Shown: positions 34,396 to 42,440 of the stretch, in pieces
Layout of the letters: each line of letters begins with the position of its first letter
How positions within the stretch are numbered: position 1 is the stretch's first letter
Assembly (NCBI GenBank): GCA_903937385.1
Contig: CAIZZF010000005.1
Span: 236,639-300,638, forward strand
Reading direction: 5' to 3'
Source: an uncultured Holophagaceae bacterium
GTDB taxonomy: Bacteria; Acidobacteriota; Holophagae; Holophagales; Holophagaceae
DNA length: 64,000 nt
Made by a program: the position numbers and the translations under genes
The notes under the pieces: generated by a model
The model's input: only the letters and a program-made list of their open reading frames with translations
What the model was told of the DNA's origin: nothing
Databases searched by the model: none

Positions 34396-34577
34396 GAGTG
34401 AGCCGACGAGAGAGGCGGATGACGGCGCGGGGCTGACTCGGGCTCCGCCCTCGCCCTGCGGGCGGCCATGACCTGCGGTCATGCCGTCCTATTCTCCTTC
34501 CCCTGCGCTGCAGTCGAATAGTCGAGTCCCTGAACAAGTGAGTCGACGAGAGAGATGGGTGATGGCCAGGGGCTGAA
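34396..34577. repeat. Imperfect direct repeat pair (42 bases each)
   Basis: 34396-34437 and 34536-34577 share about 33 of 42 positions by eye, including CGACGAGAGAG and GGGGCTGA. Spacing is 140 bases. Confidence 0.6.
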
Positions 34578-34660
34578 CAGCTATTAACCAACGGCTTCCC
34601 ATCCGAACCGGGCGTGTCCAGATTATCTGACCCTGTCCCCAGTGCTGAAAGGAAAGCCGG

Positions 34661-35728
34661 ATGCGGTTCCTGCTGGTAATGCTGTTGGCCCTTCCACTCT
34701 TCGCACAATCCATGGGCCGCATGGAGCTATCGCCTTCTGAACAGCTCTACCTGCAGGGCCTCGGGAAGGTCACGATGTGCGTTGATCCCGACTGGGCCCC
34801 TTTCGAGCGTATTGATCCCCAGGGACGCCATGAGGGAATCGCGGCAGACCTGATCGCGCTGGTGTCAGAACGGACGGGAGTCCCCTTTGAGCTGGTGCCG
34901 ACCCGGGATTGGGAAGAGAGTCTGGCCTGGTCCAAGATGGGGAAATGCCTGGTCCTGCCGTTCCTCAACAAGACGCCTGAGCGTGATGGCTGGCTGGCCT
35001 TCACAGAGCCCATCTTCAGCGATCCCAACGTGTTCATCACCAGAGAGGAGCACGCCTACATCGGCGACCCTGCGGAACTCCCAGCGGAGTCTCTCGCCCT
35101 TCCCCGCGGCACCGCGGTGGAAGGCTGGATCAGAAGGAAATACCCGCAGCTCCGGGTGATCCTCACGGAAACGGAGAGTGAAGCCTTTGACATGGTTGCC
35201 TCCAGAAAGGCGGACATGACCATGCGGTCCCTCGCCATCGCCGCCTTCACGATCAGGAAGAGGGGGCTCTTCATGCTCAAGATCGCCGGGCAGATTCCAG
35301 ACCTCCGGAATGACCTCCGCATCGGTGTCCTGAAGACAGAGCCCAGGCTCTTGAAGATCCTGGACCGGGCCGTGCAGTCGATTTCTGCCGCAGAGCGGGG
35401 GCAGATCCGCGAACGGCACCCCTCGATCGATGTAGAGACCCCTGTGAATTATCAACTCATCATCAAGGCCGTTGCGGTCCTGGGTGCACTCGTGATCGTC
35501 GGGTTCTATTGGAACTACAGACTGCGCAAGCTCAATACCCAGCTCGAGAAGGCGCTGAAGGAGGTGCGCACGTTGCAGGGACTCCTGCCCATCTGCGCCT
35601 GGTGCAAGAAGGTTCGGAGCGACGCGGGCCTGTGGACCCAGATTGAACAATACGTGTCAGAAAACACCGCGGCCAAGTTCACCCATGGGGTATGCCCGGA
35701 TTGCGCCAAGAGCGCCTTCAAGACCTGA
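34661..35728 (+). CDS. Periplasmic solute-binding sensor with membrane span and Cys4 tail
   Basis: A 355-residue protein: signal peptide (MRFLLVMLLALPLFAQ), a periplasmic SBP_bac_3 domain (about 35-255; TMCVDPDWAPFERID, GIAADLIALVSERTGV), a membrane span (about 270-290, VAVLGALVIVGFYWNY), a short coiled coil (LNTQLEKALKEVRTLQGLL), then CAWCKKVRSDAGLW and HGVCPDCAK. Related proteins normally continue into PAS, kinase or GGDEF domains; here the only cytoplasmic part is the CxxC module, also seen at 12736. It may signal through that module or pair with a separate partner. AAGGA precedes the ATG. Single gene. Confidence 0.85.
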   Translation: MRFLLVMLLALPLFAQSMGRMELSPSEQLYLQGLGKVTMCVDPDWAPFERIDPQGRHEGIAADLIALVSERTGVPFELVPTRDWEESLAWSKMGKCLVLPFLNKTPERDGWLAFTEPIFSDPNVFITREEHAYIGDPAELPAESLALPRGTAVEGWIRRKYPQLRVILTETESEAFDMVASRKADMTMRSLAIAAFTIRKRGLFMLKIAGQIPDLRNDLRIGVLKTEPRLLKILDRAVQSISAAERGQIRERHPSIDVETPVNYQLIIKAVAVLGALVIVGFYWNYRLRKLNTQLEKALKEVRTLQGLLPICAWCKKVRSDAGLWTQIEQYVSENTAAKFTHGVCPDCAKSAFKT

Positions 35729-35777
35729 CCGGCGAACCACCGGGTTTCCAGGCAGGAGATCGACCCAACAAGCCCCC

Positions 35778-36194
35778 CTAGGCCTGATCCCCCCGCAGGA
35801 ACCAGACCTTGCGGATCAGGCCATCCTTCACCAGATAGACCACCACGACCTCCAGGGCCTCCTTGCGCCCCGCAAGGCCGGTCACCTTCTCGCGATGGAT
35901 GACATAGGGTCCGCTCAGGATCTGATCTTTGGCGCTGGCGTGCAGGTCCGGGTTATCCCGGAAGAGCTTGGCATAGCGGGTCTTCAGGCCGGCCCTCCCC
36001 GGCGTCTCCAGGGACGCGACGGGGAGGGCAGACAGCTCCACGTCCTCCGCATAGGTGGCCGCGAAGGCTTCCACGTCGTGGGCGTTGTAGGCCTCCAGCT
36101 GCTCCTGCACCACGGCCTCAGGGCTCGTGGAGCGGCGCGGGGGCGCCGCCACCAGCAGCGCGGACACCAGGAGGAGCAGCGAGGGACGCATCAT
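35778..36194 (-). CDS. Secreted SnoaL/NTF2-like protein
   Basis: A 138-residue protein with a signal peptide (SLLLLVSALLVAAPP) and a cone-shaped NTF2-like fold: EAVVQEQLEAYNAHDVEAFA, YAEDVELSAL, KTRYAKLFRDNPDLHA, VVVYLVKDGLIRKVWFL. This family covers isomerases, hydrolases and non-enzymatic binders; no catalytic set is identifiable. GGAG is five bases before the ATG at 36194. Divergent from der. Confidence 0.78.
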   Translation of the reverse strand: MMRPSLLLLVSALLVAAPPRRSTSPEAVVQEQLEAYNAHDVEAFAATYAEDVELSALPVASLETPGRAGLKTRYAKLFRDNPDLHASAKDQILSGPYVIHREKVTGLAGRKEALEVVVVYLVKDGLIRKVWFLRGDQA

Positions 36195-36297
36195 CGAAAC
36201 TCCAGAAACAGGCCAAGCCCCACTGTATCTGCCCCCGCAGAAATCCGCCCGTGTCCTTTGGTGCCATCCTCGATACACTGGAAGGCTTGGAACAACC

Positions 36298-37878
36298 ATG
36301 AAACTGCCGCTCGTCGCCCTCTGCGGACGCCCCAACGTGGGGAAGTCCACCCTCTTCAACCGGCTCACCCGCACCCGGGCAGCCCTGGTCCATGACCTGC
36401 CGGGCATGACTCGGGACCGCTCCTATGGCCGGGTGACCTGCCTGGGCGAGGAAGGCGAAGCCGAAGAAGTCTTCGACCTGGTGGACACCGGAGGCCTCGA
36501 CTTCGAAGGCGACGATGTCATCACCCAGGGCATCACCCGCATGGCCGAGGCCGCCCTGAGCGAGGCCCACATGGCCATCCTACTGGTGGACGGCCACGAC
36601 GGCCTCACCACCGGGGACCAGGAGATCGCCGCCCGGCTGCGCAGGATGGGCAAGCCCATCCTGCTCGTCATCAACAAACTGGACGGCATGAAGGGCGGCG
36701 CCCCGGACGGGGGCTTCTACAGCCTGGGCTTCGACGAGGTCTTCGCCATCTCCGCCGCCCACGGCGCCGGCGTGCCCGAGCTCATCGCCGCCATTCGCAC
36801 CCGCCTGCCCTTCCACCGCACGCCCGAGGAGGCCGAGACCCACTCCCTCGGCGACGAGCGGCGCTTCGCCCTGATCGGCCGGCCCAACGTCGGCAAGTCC
36901 TCCCTGGCCAACCGGCTGCTGGGCTATGAGCGCAGCCTCGTCAGCGAGGTCGCAGGCACCACCCGCGACACCGTCGACACCATCATCCATGTGGACGAGC
37001 GCGTCTACCGCCTCATCGATACCGCAGGCATCCGCCGCAAGGGCAAGACCTTCGAGGGCGCCGAGAAGCTCAGCATCCTGAAGGCCAAGCAGGCCATGGC
37101 CCGGGCCGACGTGAGCCTCCTGCTGCTGGACGCCGTCGAGGGCGCCACCCACCAGGACGCCGTCATCGCGGGCTACGCCCAGGAGGCCGGCGCGGCCGTG
37201 ATCCTCGTGGTGAACAAGTGGGACCTGGTCGAGAAGGACACCCACACCATCTACGGCGCCGAGGAAGATCTCCGCCGCAGCCTGGGCTTCCTGCACCACG
37301 CGCCGATGATCTTCCTCTCGGCCCTCACAGGGCAGCGGGTGTCCAAGCTGTTCGCCATGATCGACGAGCTGGCGGAAGCCCACGCCCGCCGCATCTCCAC
37401 CGGCGAGCTCAACCGTTTCCTGCGCGAGACCGTCGGCGCCATGAGCCCCCACGCCGTGGACGGCAAGCTGCCCAAGCTCTACTTCATGACCCAGGTGGGA
37501 GTCCGGCCGCCGAGCTTCGTGGTCAAGGCCAACACCGACCGCGGCCTGCACTTCAGCTACGTGCGCTACATGGAGAACCGCCTCCGCGCGCAGTTCGGCC
37601 TGGCCGGCGTGCCGCTCCGCATCAGCGTGCAGAAGAAGCAGAAGGACGAAGGCGAGCCCGTCGAGACCGCCGTGGTGCGCCGCATCCTGGATCCCGGCGA
37701 GGGCCTGAAGCCCTCCCGCAGCAACGAGTCCCTCCAGGCCCAGCGCGAGGACAAGGTCAAGGCGCGCCCCCGGCCCAAGAAGAAGGAGCTGCCCAAGCCC
37801 GCCGCCAAGCAGGCCCCCCGCAAGGGCAAGTCTGCGCCCCCCAAGCGGGTCCGGCAGAAGTCCACTAAAAGGCCTTAG
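36298..37878 (+). CDS. der: Ribosome biogenesis GTPase Der (EngA)
   Basis: A 526-residue double GTPase for 50S assembly. Two G domains each with GRPNVGKS (residue ~9 and ~190), DTGG/DTAG switch motifs (LVDTGGLDF, LIDTAGIRRKGK) and NKLD/NKWD specificity motifs, then the KH-like domain (PHAVDGKLPKLYFMTQVGVR). The last ~65 residues are a Lys/Arg/Pro-rich tail absent from short Der proteins, probably RNA-binding. ATG 36298 begins MKLPLVALCG; frame extension upstream is antisense to the SnoaL gene. Confidence 0.95.
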   Translation: MKLPLVALCGRPNVGKSTLFNRLTRTRAALVHDLPGMTRDRSYGRVTCLGEEGEAEEVFDLVDTGGLDFEGDDVITQGITRMAEAALSEAHMAILLVDGHDGLTTGDQEIAARLRRMGKPILLVINKLDGMKGGAPDGGFYSLGFDEVFAISAAHGAGVPELIAAIRTRLPFHRTPEEAETHSLGDERRFALIGRPNVGKSSLANRLLGYERSLVSEVAGTTRDTVDTIIHVDERVYRLIDTAGIRRKGKTFEGAEKLSILKAKQAMARADVSLLLLDAVEGATHQDAVIAGYAQEAGAAVILVVNKWDLVEKDTHTIYGAEEDLRRSLGFLHHAPMIFLSALTGQRVSKLFAMIDELAEAHARRISTGELNRFLRETVGAMSPHAVDGKLPKLYFMTQVGVRPPSFVVKANTDRGLHFSYVRYMENRLRAQFGLAGVPLRISVQKKQKDEGEPVETAVVRRILDPGEGLKPSRSNESLQAQREDKVKARPRPKKKELPKPAAKQAPRKGKSAPPKRVRQKSTKRP

Positions 37879-37884
37879 GGGTTC

Positions 37885-39567
37885 CTAACCTTCCAGCAGC
37901 ACCCGGGCGTGGTCCAGGGCCTCGATGCGGTCCGGGTGACCGGACAGCAGCCGCGCCAACTCCCGCGTGCGGGCCTCGCCCACCACCCAGCCCAGGGCGC
38001 TGCGGGTGCGGCCACCTTCGGTCTCTTTGTGGAGGCAGCCATGACGGTCGGCCCGGGCAGCCACCTGGGCCAGATGGGTCACTGCCAGCACCTGGTGGGC
38101 CCGGCCCAGCTCGGCCACGGCCTTGCCCACGGCCAGGGCTGTTTCGCCGCCCAGGCCTGCGTCCACCTCGTCCAGGACCAGGGTCAGGCCGTCCCGCACG
38201 CCCGCACCCAGGGCCAGACCCGCGCCCACCAGGGCCAGCATGAGGCGGCTCAACTCGCCGCCGGAGGCGATGCGAGCCAGAGGGCGGAAGCCCTCGCCGG
38301 GGTTCGGCTCGATCCAGATGGCCAGGGCGGAGAACCCCTGGGCGGCCACCCGCACGGGCCGACCCCCCTGCTCGACGGGACTCCCCGCCTCCTCGGCCAG
38401 GGCCAGACGGAGCTGCAGGCGGGCGCCCTTCATGCCGAGCCGGGCCAGCCGCTTCTGCACCTCGGCTTCAAGCCGGGGAATGGCCTCGCCTCGCTGCCCA
38501 TGCAGGGCCTCCGCCGCGGCGCGGTAGGTCTCAGCCACCTTGGCCAGCGCCCCTTCCAGCTCCTTGACGGACACGTCCCCGGCCAACAGGCAGCGCTGCT
38601 CCTCCCGGAAGGCCTGCGCCCGGGTCGTCAGCTCTTCGGGCTCACAGCGATGCCGCCGGGCCAGGCGCTCGTAGAAGGCCAGCCGGGCCTCCATGAGCTC
38701 GATGCGATCTGCCCCGGCACCCGCCCAGCGGAGGGCTTGGTCCTGGGCCAGGGCCAGCAGGTCATCCAGTTCCAGGACCGCGGAGCGCAAGCGGTCCTGG
38801 TCCGAAGCGGCATCGGGCCAGTGAGCCACCGCGCGGCCAAGAGCCTTGTGGGCCAGCTCGACCTTGGGCAGCCCCTCGGCCAGGGCTTCTGCCGCCTCGC
38901 GGAAGGCCTGCTCCAGATTGACCGCGTGGCGCAGGGGCTCCCGATCGGCCTTGAGTTGAGCCCACTCTCCAGGGCGGGGGTTGAGCTTCTCCAGGTCCGC
39001 CAGGGCCTCGGCCAGCTCTTCCAGGCGCTGACCCCGCTCGGCCTCGCTGCGCCGCCGGGCCTTGAGGGCGGCTTCGGCTGCCCGCACCGCCGCGGCCTGG
39101 CTGTCCAGGCGAGGCTCCAGGCCCAGCACCTCGTCGATGAGGGTCAGGTGCCGGTCCTCGCCGAGGAGCGACTGGTGGTCGTGCTGGCTGGTGAGGCGCA
39201 TCCAGAAGCGGCCTGCTTCCCGGAGGTCGGCTAGGGCGCAGCTGGCGCCGTTGATCCAGGCCCGGCTGCGGCCCGGCCCCACTTCCCGGCGCAGCACCAC
39301 CGGCTGCTCCTCGGGCAGGCCCCGCTCCTGCAGGAACGCCTGCCAGACCTCGAAGCGGCCCTCCACCACGGCCTCCACCGTGGCCCGCTCAGCCCCGTGG
39401 CGCACCAATTCCGCGTCGCCCCGCGCACCCACCAGCAGCGAGAGCGCATCGACCAGCAGGGACTTGCCCGCGCCAGTCTCCCCCGTGAGCACCGTGAAGC
39501 CCGCCCCCCAGGCGAGGGACAGGTCTTCCACCAGGGCCAGGTTCTGGATGCGGAGCGAGGACAGCAT
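37885..39567 (-). CDS. recN: DNA repair protein RecN
   Basis: A 560-residue SMC-like ATPase for double-strand-break repair. Walker A TGETGAGKSLLVDAL near the N-terminus, a long coiled coil in the middle, ABC signature ASGGELSRLMLAL and Walker B TLVLDEVDAGLGG at the end, then AVTHLAQVAA. Length is normal. Convergent with der. Confidence 0.95.
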   Translation of the reverse strand: MLSSLRIQNLALVEDLSLAWGAGFTVLTGETGAGKSLLVDALSLLVGARGDAELVRHGAERATVEAVVEGRFEVWQAFLQERGLPEEQPVVLRREVGPGRSRAWINGASCALADLREAGRFWMRLTSQHDHQSLLGEDRHLTLIDEVLGLEPRLDSQAAAVRAAEAALKARRRSEAERGQRLEELAEALADLEKLNPRPGEWAQLKADREPLRHAVNLEQAFREAAEALAEGLPKVELAHKALGRAVAHWPDAASDQDRLRSAVLELDDLLALAQDQALRWAGAGADRIELMEARLAFYERLARRHRCEPEELTTRAQAFREEQRCLLAGDVSVKELEGALAKVAETYRAAAEALHGQRGEAIPRLEAEVQKRLARLGMKGARLQLRLALAEEAGSPVEQGGRPVRVAAQGFSALAIWIEPNPGEGFRPLARIASGGELSRLMLALVGAGLALGAGVRDGLTLVLDEVDAGLGGETALAVGKAVAELGRAHQVLAVTHLAQVAARADRHGCLHKETEGGRTRSALGWVVGEARTRELARLLSGHPDRIEALDHARVLLEG

Positions 39568-39640
39568 GGGATCAGTCTAGCGGGGCCGCAGGCTTCGGAC
39601 GGCGGCCGCGTGGGGTCCGCTCACCGATTCTCCGGGCGAG

Positions 39641-40129
39641 TCAGGAGACGATGTAGGCCGCAGACCCTGTGGATAGCAGCTTGCCCTCGGCGTCCAGGAA
39701 TTCCATGCGGGTGGAGGCCACCCGCGAGCCCAGGCGCATGACCTCGGCGCGCAGCTCGAAGTGCTCGCCAAGGCCCGGGCGCAGGTAGTCGATGCGCAGG
39801 TCGATGGTGCCCAGCTTGGCGAAGCGGTGCAGCCGCTCCAGGGGCGACTCATCCATGTGGCGCGCCCCGATGGCGGCCATCACGGCAAGTCCCCCCATGG
39901 CGTCCAGGCCCGCGCTGATGACTCCGCCGTGAATCCGGTTGTAGGCATAGTGGCCCACCAGCTCGTTGCGCATGACGATCCGACCCGTGACGCGCTCGGG
40001 GGTCAGCACCGCGATCTTCAGCCCCAGGAGCCGGTTGAACACGATCTTCTCCTCGAAGATGTCCTTCAGGCCCGCGATGAACTCGGGCTCGAACTCAATC
40101 AAGGGTGTCTTCTTTATGGGCTGGGGCAT
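39641..40129 (-). CDS. Hotdog-fold thioesterase
   Basis: A 162-residue PaaI/YiiD-like hotdog protein. The pattern RNELVGHYAYNRIHGGVISAGLDAMGG (given here as two parts, NRIHGGVISAGLDAMGG being the core helix) carries the catalytic HGG and an Asp on the hotdog helix; later VRIDYLRPGLGE-like strand is present as LRIDYLRPGLGE. Likely hydrolyses an acyl-CoA, substrate unknown. ATG 40129 chosen; a TTG at 40147 would add six residues. Confidence 0.8.
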   Translation of the reverse strand: MPQPIKKTPLIEFEPEFIAGLKDIFEEKIVFNRLLGLKIAVLTPERVTGRIVMRNELVGHYAYNRIHGGVISAGLDAMGGLAVMAAIGARHMDESPLERLHRFAKLGTIDLRIDYLRPGLGEHFELRAEVMRLGSRVASTRMEFLDAEGKLLSTGSAAYIVS

Positions 40130-40234
40130 GGACTGATTATCACCCAATGCTGCCCCGTCCGCGCCCGCAGGCTGGGCGAGGCTCCATGCCGGTCCCGGGT
40201 CTGGGCCCGGTCATACTGTCCCCTGGAGGACCCC

Positions 40235-41236
40235 ATGCTCTACCGGAAGCCCTGCGGCAGCATCCTGGAGGCCGTCGGCAACACGCCGCTGGTCCGGCTG
40301 CGCCGCGTCGTCGAGCACCTCCCGGCCGAGATCTTCGCCAAGCTCGAGTTCATGAACCCCATGGGCAGCAGCAAAGACCGTATTTCCAAGTATATGATCG
40401 AGGCTGCGGAGCGGGATGGCCGCCTCAAGCCCGGCGACCTCATCCTCGAGAATTCTTCGGGCAACACTGCCATGGGCTTGGCGCTCATGGCCATCCAGAA
40501 GGGCTACCGCATCAAGGTGGTGGTGCGCGACACCATCTCCCAGGAGAAGCTGAACCAGCTGCTGGCCCTTGGCGCGGAAGTCCACAAAGCGGACACCAGC
40601 CTGCCGCCGGAGCATCCCGACAGCTACAACAACATCACCCCGCGCCTGGCTCGGGAGACCCCGGGATGCTATTTTCCCGACCAGCACGGCAACCGGGAGA
40701 ACAACGCCGCGCACTACCACTCCACCGGTCCTGAGATCTGGGAGCAGATGGAGGGCCGCATCGACTACCTGGTGGCCGGCGCCGGCACTGGCGGCACCAT
40801 CGGCGGTGTGGGCCGCTACCTCAAGGAGCAGGACCCGAACATCAAGGTCATCGCCGTGGACCCCGTGGGCTCCGTGTTCTTCGACCACTTCCATGGGAAG
40901 AAGGAGCTCAAGGCCGGGCCCTACTGCCTGGAGGGCCTGGGCGACGAGTTCCTCATCGGCACCATGGACTTTAGCGTCCTGGATGACATGGTGCAGGTGA
41001 CGGACCGCCAGGCCTTCCACCACGCCCGGAAGCTGGTCCGGAACGAGGGCATCCTGGGCGGCGGTTCCAGCGGCGCTGCCCTGTGGGCGGTGCTCCAGGT
41101 GGCGAAGCGCCTGCCGGTGCAGGAACGCCCGGCACGCATTGTGACCGTCTTCCCCGATGGCTCGGGGCGCTACCTGAGCAGCATCTTCAACGATGCCTGG
41201 CTGGCGGAGCGGGGCCTCCTGGAAGAAGAGGCATGA
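40235..41236 (+). CDS. PLP-dependent cysteine synthase / cystathionine beta-synthase family enzyme
   Basis: A 333-residue fold-type II PLP enzyme. VGNTPLVRLRR, PLP-lysine K47 in MNPMGSSKDRIS, substrate loop ENSSGNTAMGLAL and the phosphate-binding GAGTGGTIGGVG are visible. The sequence DQHGNRENNAAHYHSTGPEI is closer to cystathionine beta-synthase and archaeal-type cysteine synthases than to CysK. Substrate (serine or O-acetylserine with sulfide or homocysteine) cannot be fixed by eye. GGAGGA four bases before the ATG. Four-base overlap with the E1-beta gene and close to the methionine operons. Confidence 0.85.
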   Translation: MLYRKPCGSILEAVGNTPLVRLRRVVEHLPAEIFAKLEFMNPMGSSKDRISKYMIEAAERDGRLKPGDLILENSSGNTAMGLALMAIQKGYRIKVVVRDTISQEKLNQLLALGAEVHKADTSLPPEHPDSYNNITPRLARETPGCYFPDQHGNRENNAAHYHSTGPEIWEQMEGRIDYLVAGAGTGGTIGGVGRYLKEQDPNIKVIAVDPVGSVFFDHFHGKKELKAGPYCLEGLGDEFLIGTMDFSVLDDMVQVTDRQAFHHARKLVRNEGILGGGSSGAALWAVLQVAKRLPVQERPARIVTVFPDGSGRYLSSIFNDAWLAERGLLEEEA

Positions 41237-42195
41237 CAGCCTTCTCCGGCAGCTACCTCGAGGCCATCCGCTTGGCGCTCTTCGACGCCATGGAGGCTGA
41301 TCCGCGGGTCTGCTGCCTGGGCGAGGATATTGGTGTCTATGGCGGCGCCTTCCGCGCGACGGAAGGCCTGCTGGCCCGCTTCGGCCCGGACCGGGTACTC
41401 GACACACCCATCTCCGAGCAGGCCATCGTGGGCGCCGCCATCGGCGCGGCGCTCATGGGACAAAGGCCCGTGGCGGAGTTCCAGTTCATGGACTTCGCCA
41501 TGCTGGCCTCGGACCTCATGGTGAACTTCGCGGCCCCGGCCCACTGGCGCTGGGGGGCCTCGGTGCCCGCGGTGTTTCGCGGCCCGGCGGGGGCGGGCAA
41601 CGGCGGCGGCCCCTTCCACAGCCAGAACCCCGAGGGCCACTTCCTCGGCAGCCCGGGCCTCAAGGTGGTCGCGCCGGGCACGGTCCGCGACGCCTACGCC
41701 CTGCTCCGGGCCGCCATCGACGACCCCGACCCGGTCCTTTTCCTGGAGCACAAGCACCTCTACCGGCGCCTCAAGGACCAGTGGGACGAGGCCCCCACGG
41801 CCCGCCTGGGCGAGGCCGCCCTGCGCCAGGAGGGCCAGCGTGCCTGCATCCTCACCTACGGCGCCGCCCAGCAGGTGGCCCTGGAGGCCTCGGCGGGACT
41901 CGATGTGGCCGTGCTGGACCTGCGCACCCTCTGGCCCTTGGACGACGAGGCCATCGCCGCACTGGCCCAGCGCACCCACCGGGTGCTGGTGCTCACGGAG
42001 GCCTCGCGCACCTACGGCCCGGGCGCCGAACTGGCCGCCCGGGTCAGTGAGACCTGCTTCCCCTGGCTCGACGCCCCGGTGCTGCGGGTGGGGGCGGCGG
42101 ACACACCCACACCCGCCAGCCCGCCCCTGGAGGCGGCCTTTCTCCCGAGCCCCGCCCGGGTGCGTTCCGAGCTGGAGCGCCTGCTGGCATGGTAA
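41233..42195 (+). CDS. 2-oxoacid dehydrogenase E1 beta-subunit-like protein
   Basis: A 320-residue transketolase-type protein of the PDH/BCDH E1-beta family: CLGEDIGVYGGAFRATEGL, DTPISEQAIVGAAIGAAL, AEFQFMDFAML, VFRGPAGAGNGGGPFHSQ, KVVAPGTVRDAYALL, and a C-terminal domain LDLRTLWPLDDEAI. In the family it pairs with an E1-alpha that binds thiamine diphosphate; no alpha, E2 or E3 gene is adjacent. ATG overlaps the previous stop (ATGA), so it is coupled to the PLP enzyme. Partner and substrate unknown. Confidence 0.85.
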   Translation: MTAFSGSYLEAIRLALFDAMEADPRVCCLGEDIGVYGGAFRATEGLLARFGPDRVLDTPISEQAIVGAAIGAALMGQRPVAEFQFMDFAMLASDLMVNFAAPAHWRWGASVPAVFRGPAGAGNGGGPFHSQNPEGHFLGSPGLKVVAPGTVRDAYALLRAAIDDPDPVLFLEHKHLYRRLKDQWDEAPTARLGEAALRQEGQRACILTYGAAQQVALEASAGLDVAVLDLRTLWPLDDEAIAALAQRTHRVLVLTEASRTYGPGAELAARVSETCFPWLDAPVLRVGAADTPTPASPPLEAAFLPSPARVRSELERLLAW

Positions 42196-42272
42196 GTCTG
42201 GGCCGCGCCCAGCTTGACGCCTCTGCCCCATCCCTATCATTCTAAGGACTCGATCTTTGGCAGTCCCCAGAA

Positions 42273-42371
42273 CGCTATCCAGAAAGGTGGAGGGAAAGGC
42301 CCTGTGAAACCTTGGCAACCTGCGAACGCAAGGTGCCAAATCCTGCCCCCGGTCTCCGGGGGGAAGATACC
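42273..42371 (+). promoter_or_regulatory. SAM-I (S-box) riboswitch
   Basis: Conserved S-box core elements are all present: CTATCCAGAAAGGTGGAGGG, GGCCCTGTGAAACCTTGGCA, ACC followed by GCAAGGTGCCAA, then TCCTGCC, a GC-rich P4 hairpin and GAAGATACC closing P1. It precedes the MTHFR-ferredoxin-metH operon. No T-rich terminator is visible before the ATG at 42441, so control may be at translation or through Rho. Confidence 0.93.
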
Positions 42372-42440
42372 GAACCGCAGGAGACTGACCTTCGACCCTC
42401 TGGAAGCCGACCCCAGGACTGCCTTTCCCCAGGCACAGCC

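Larger units (their letters stand above)
34199..34660. other. Repeat-rich spacer after the tRNA pair
   Basis: About 460 bases with no convincing gene. It holds the tRNA terminator, an inverted copy of the tRNA-Asp 3' end (34243-34263), a perfect 24-base palindrome (34269-34292) and a pair of direct repeats (34396-34437 and 34536-34577). Confidence 0.7.

Noticed and set aside
33942..34469. 175-codon minus-strand open frame across the tRNA-Val/tRNA-Asp region
   Set aside because: It is antisense to two tRNAs and gives the well-known artefact peptide GLTGLEPATSSVTG; no independent coding support.
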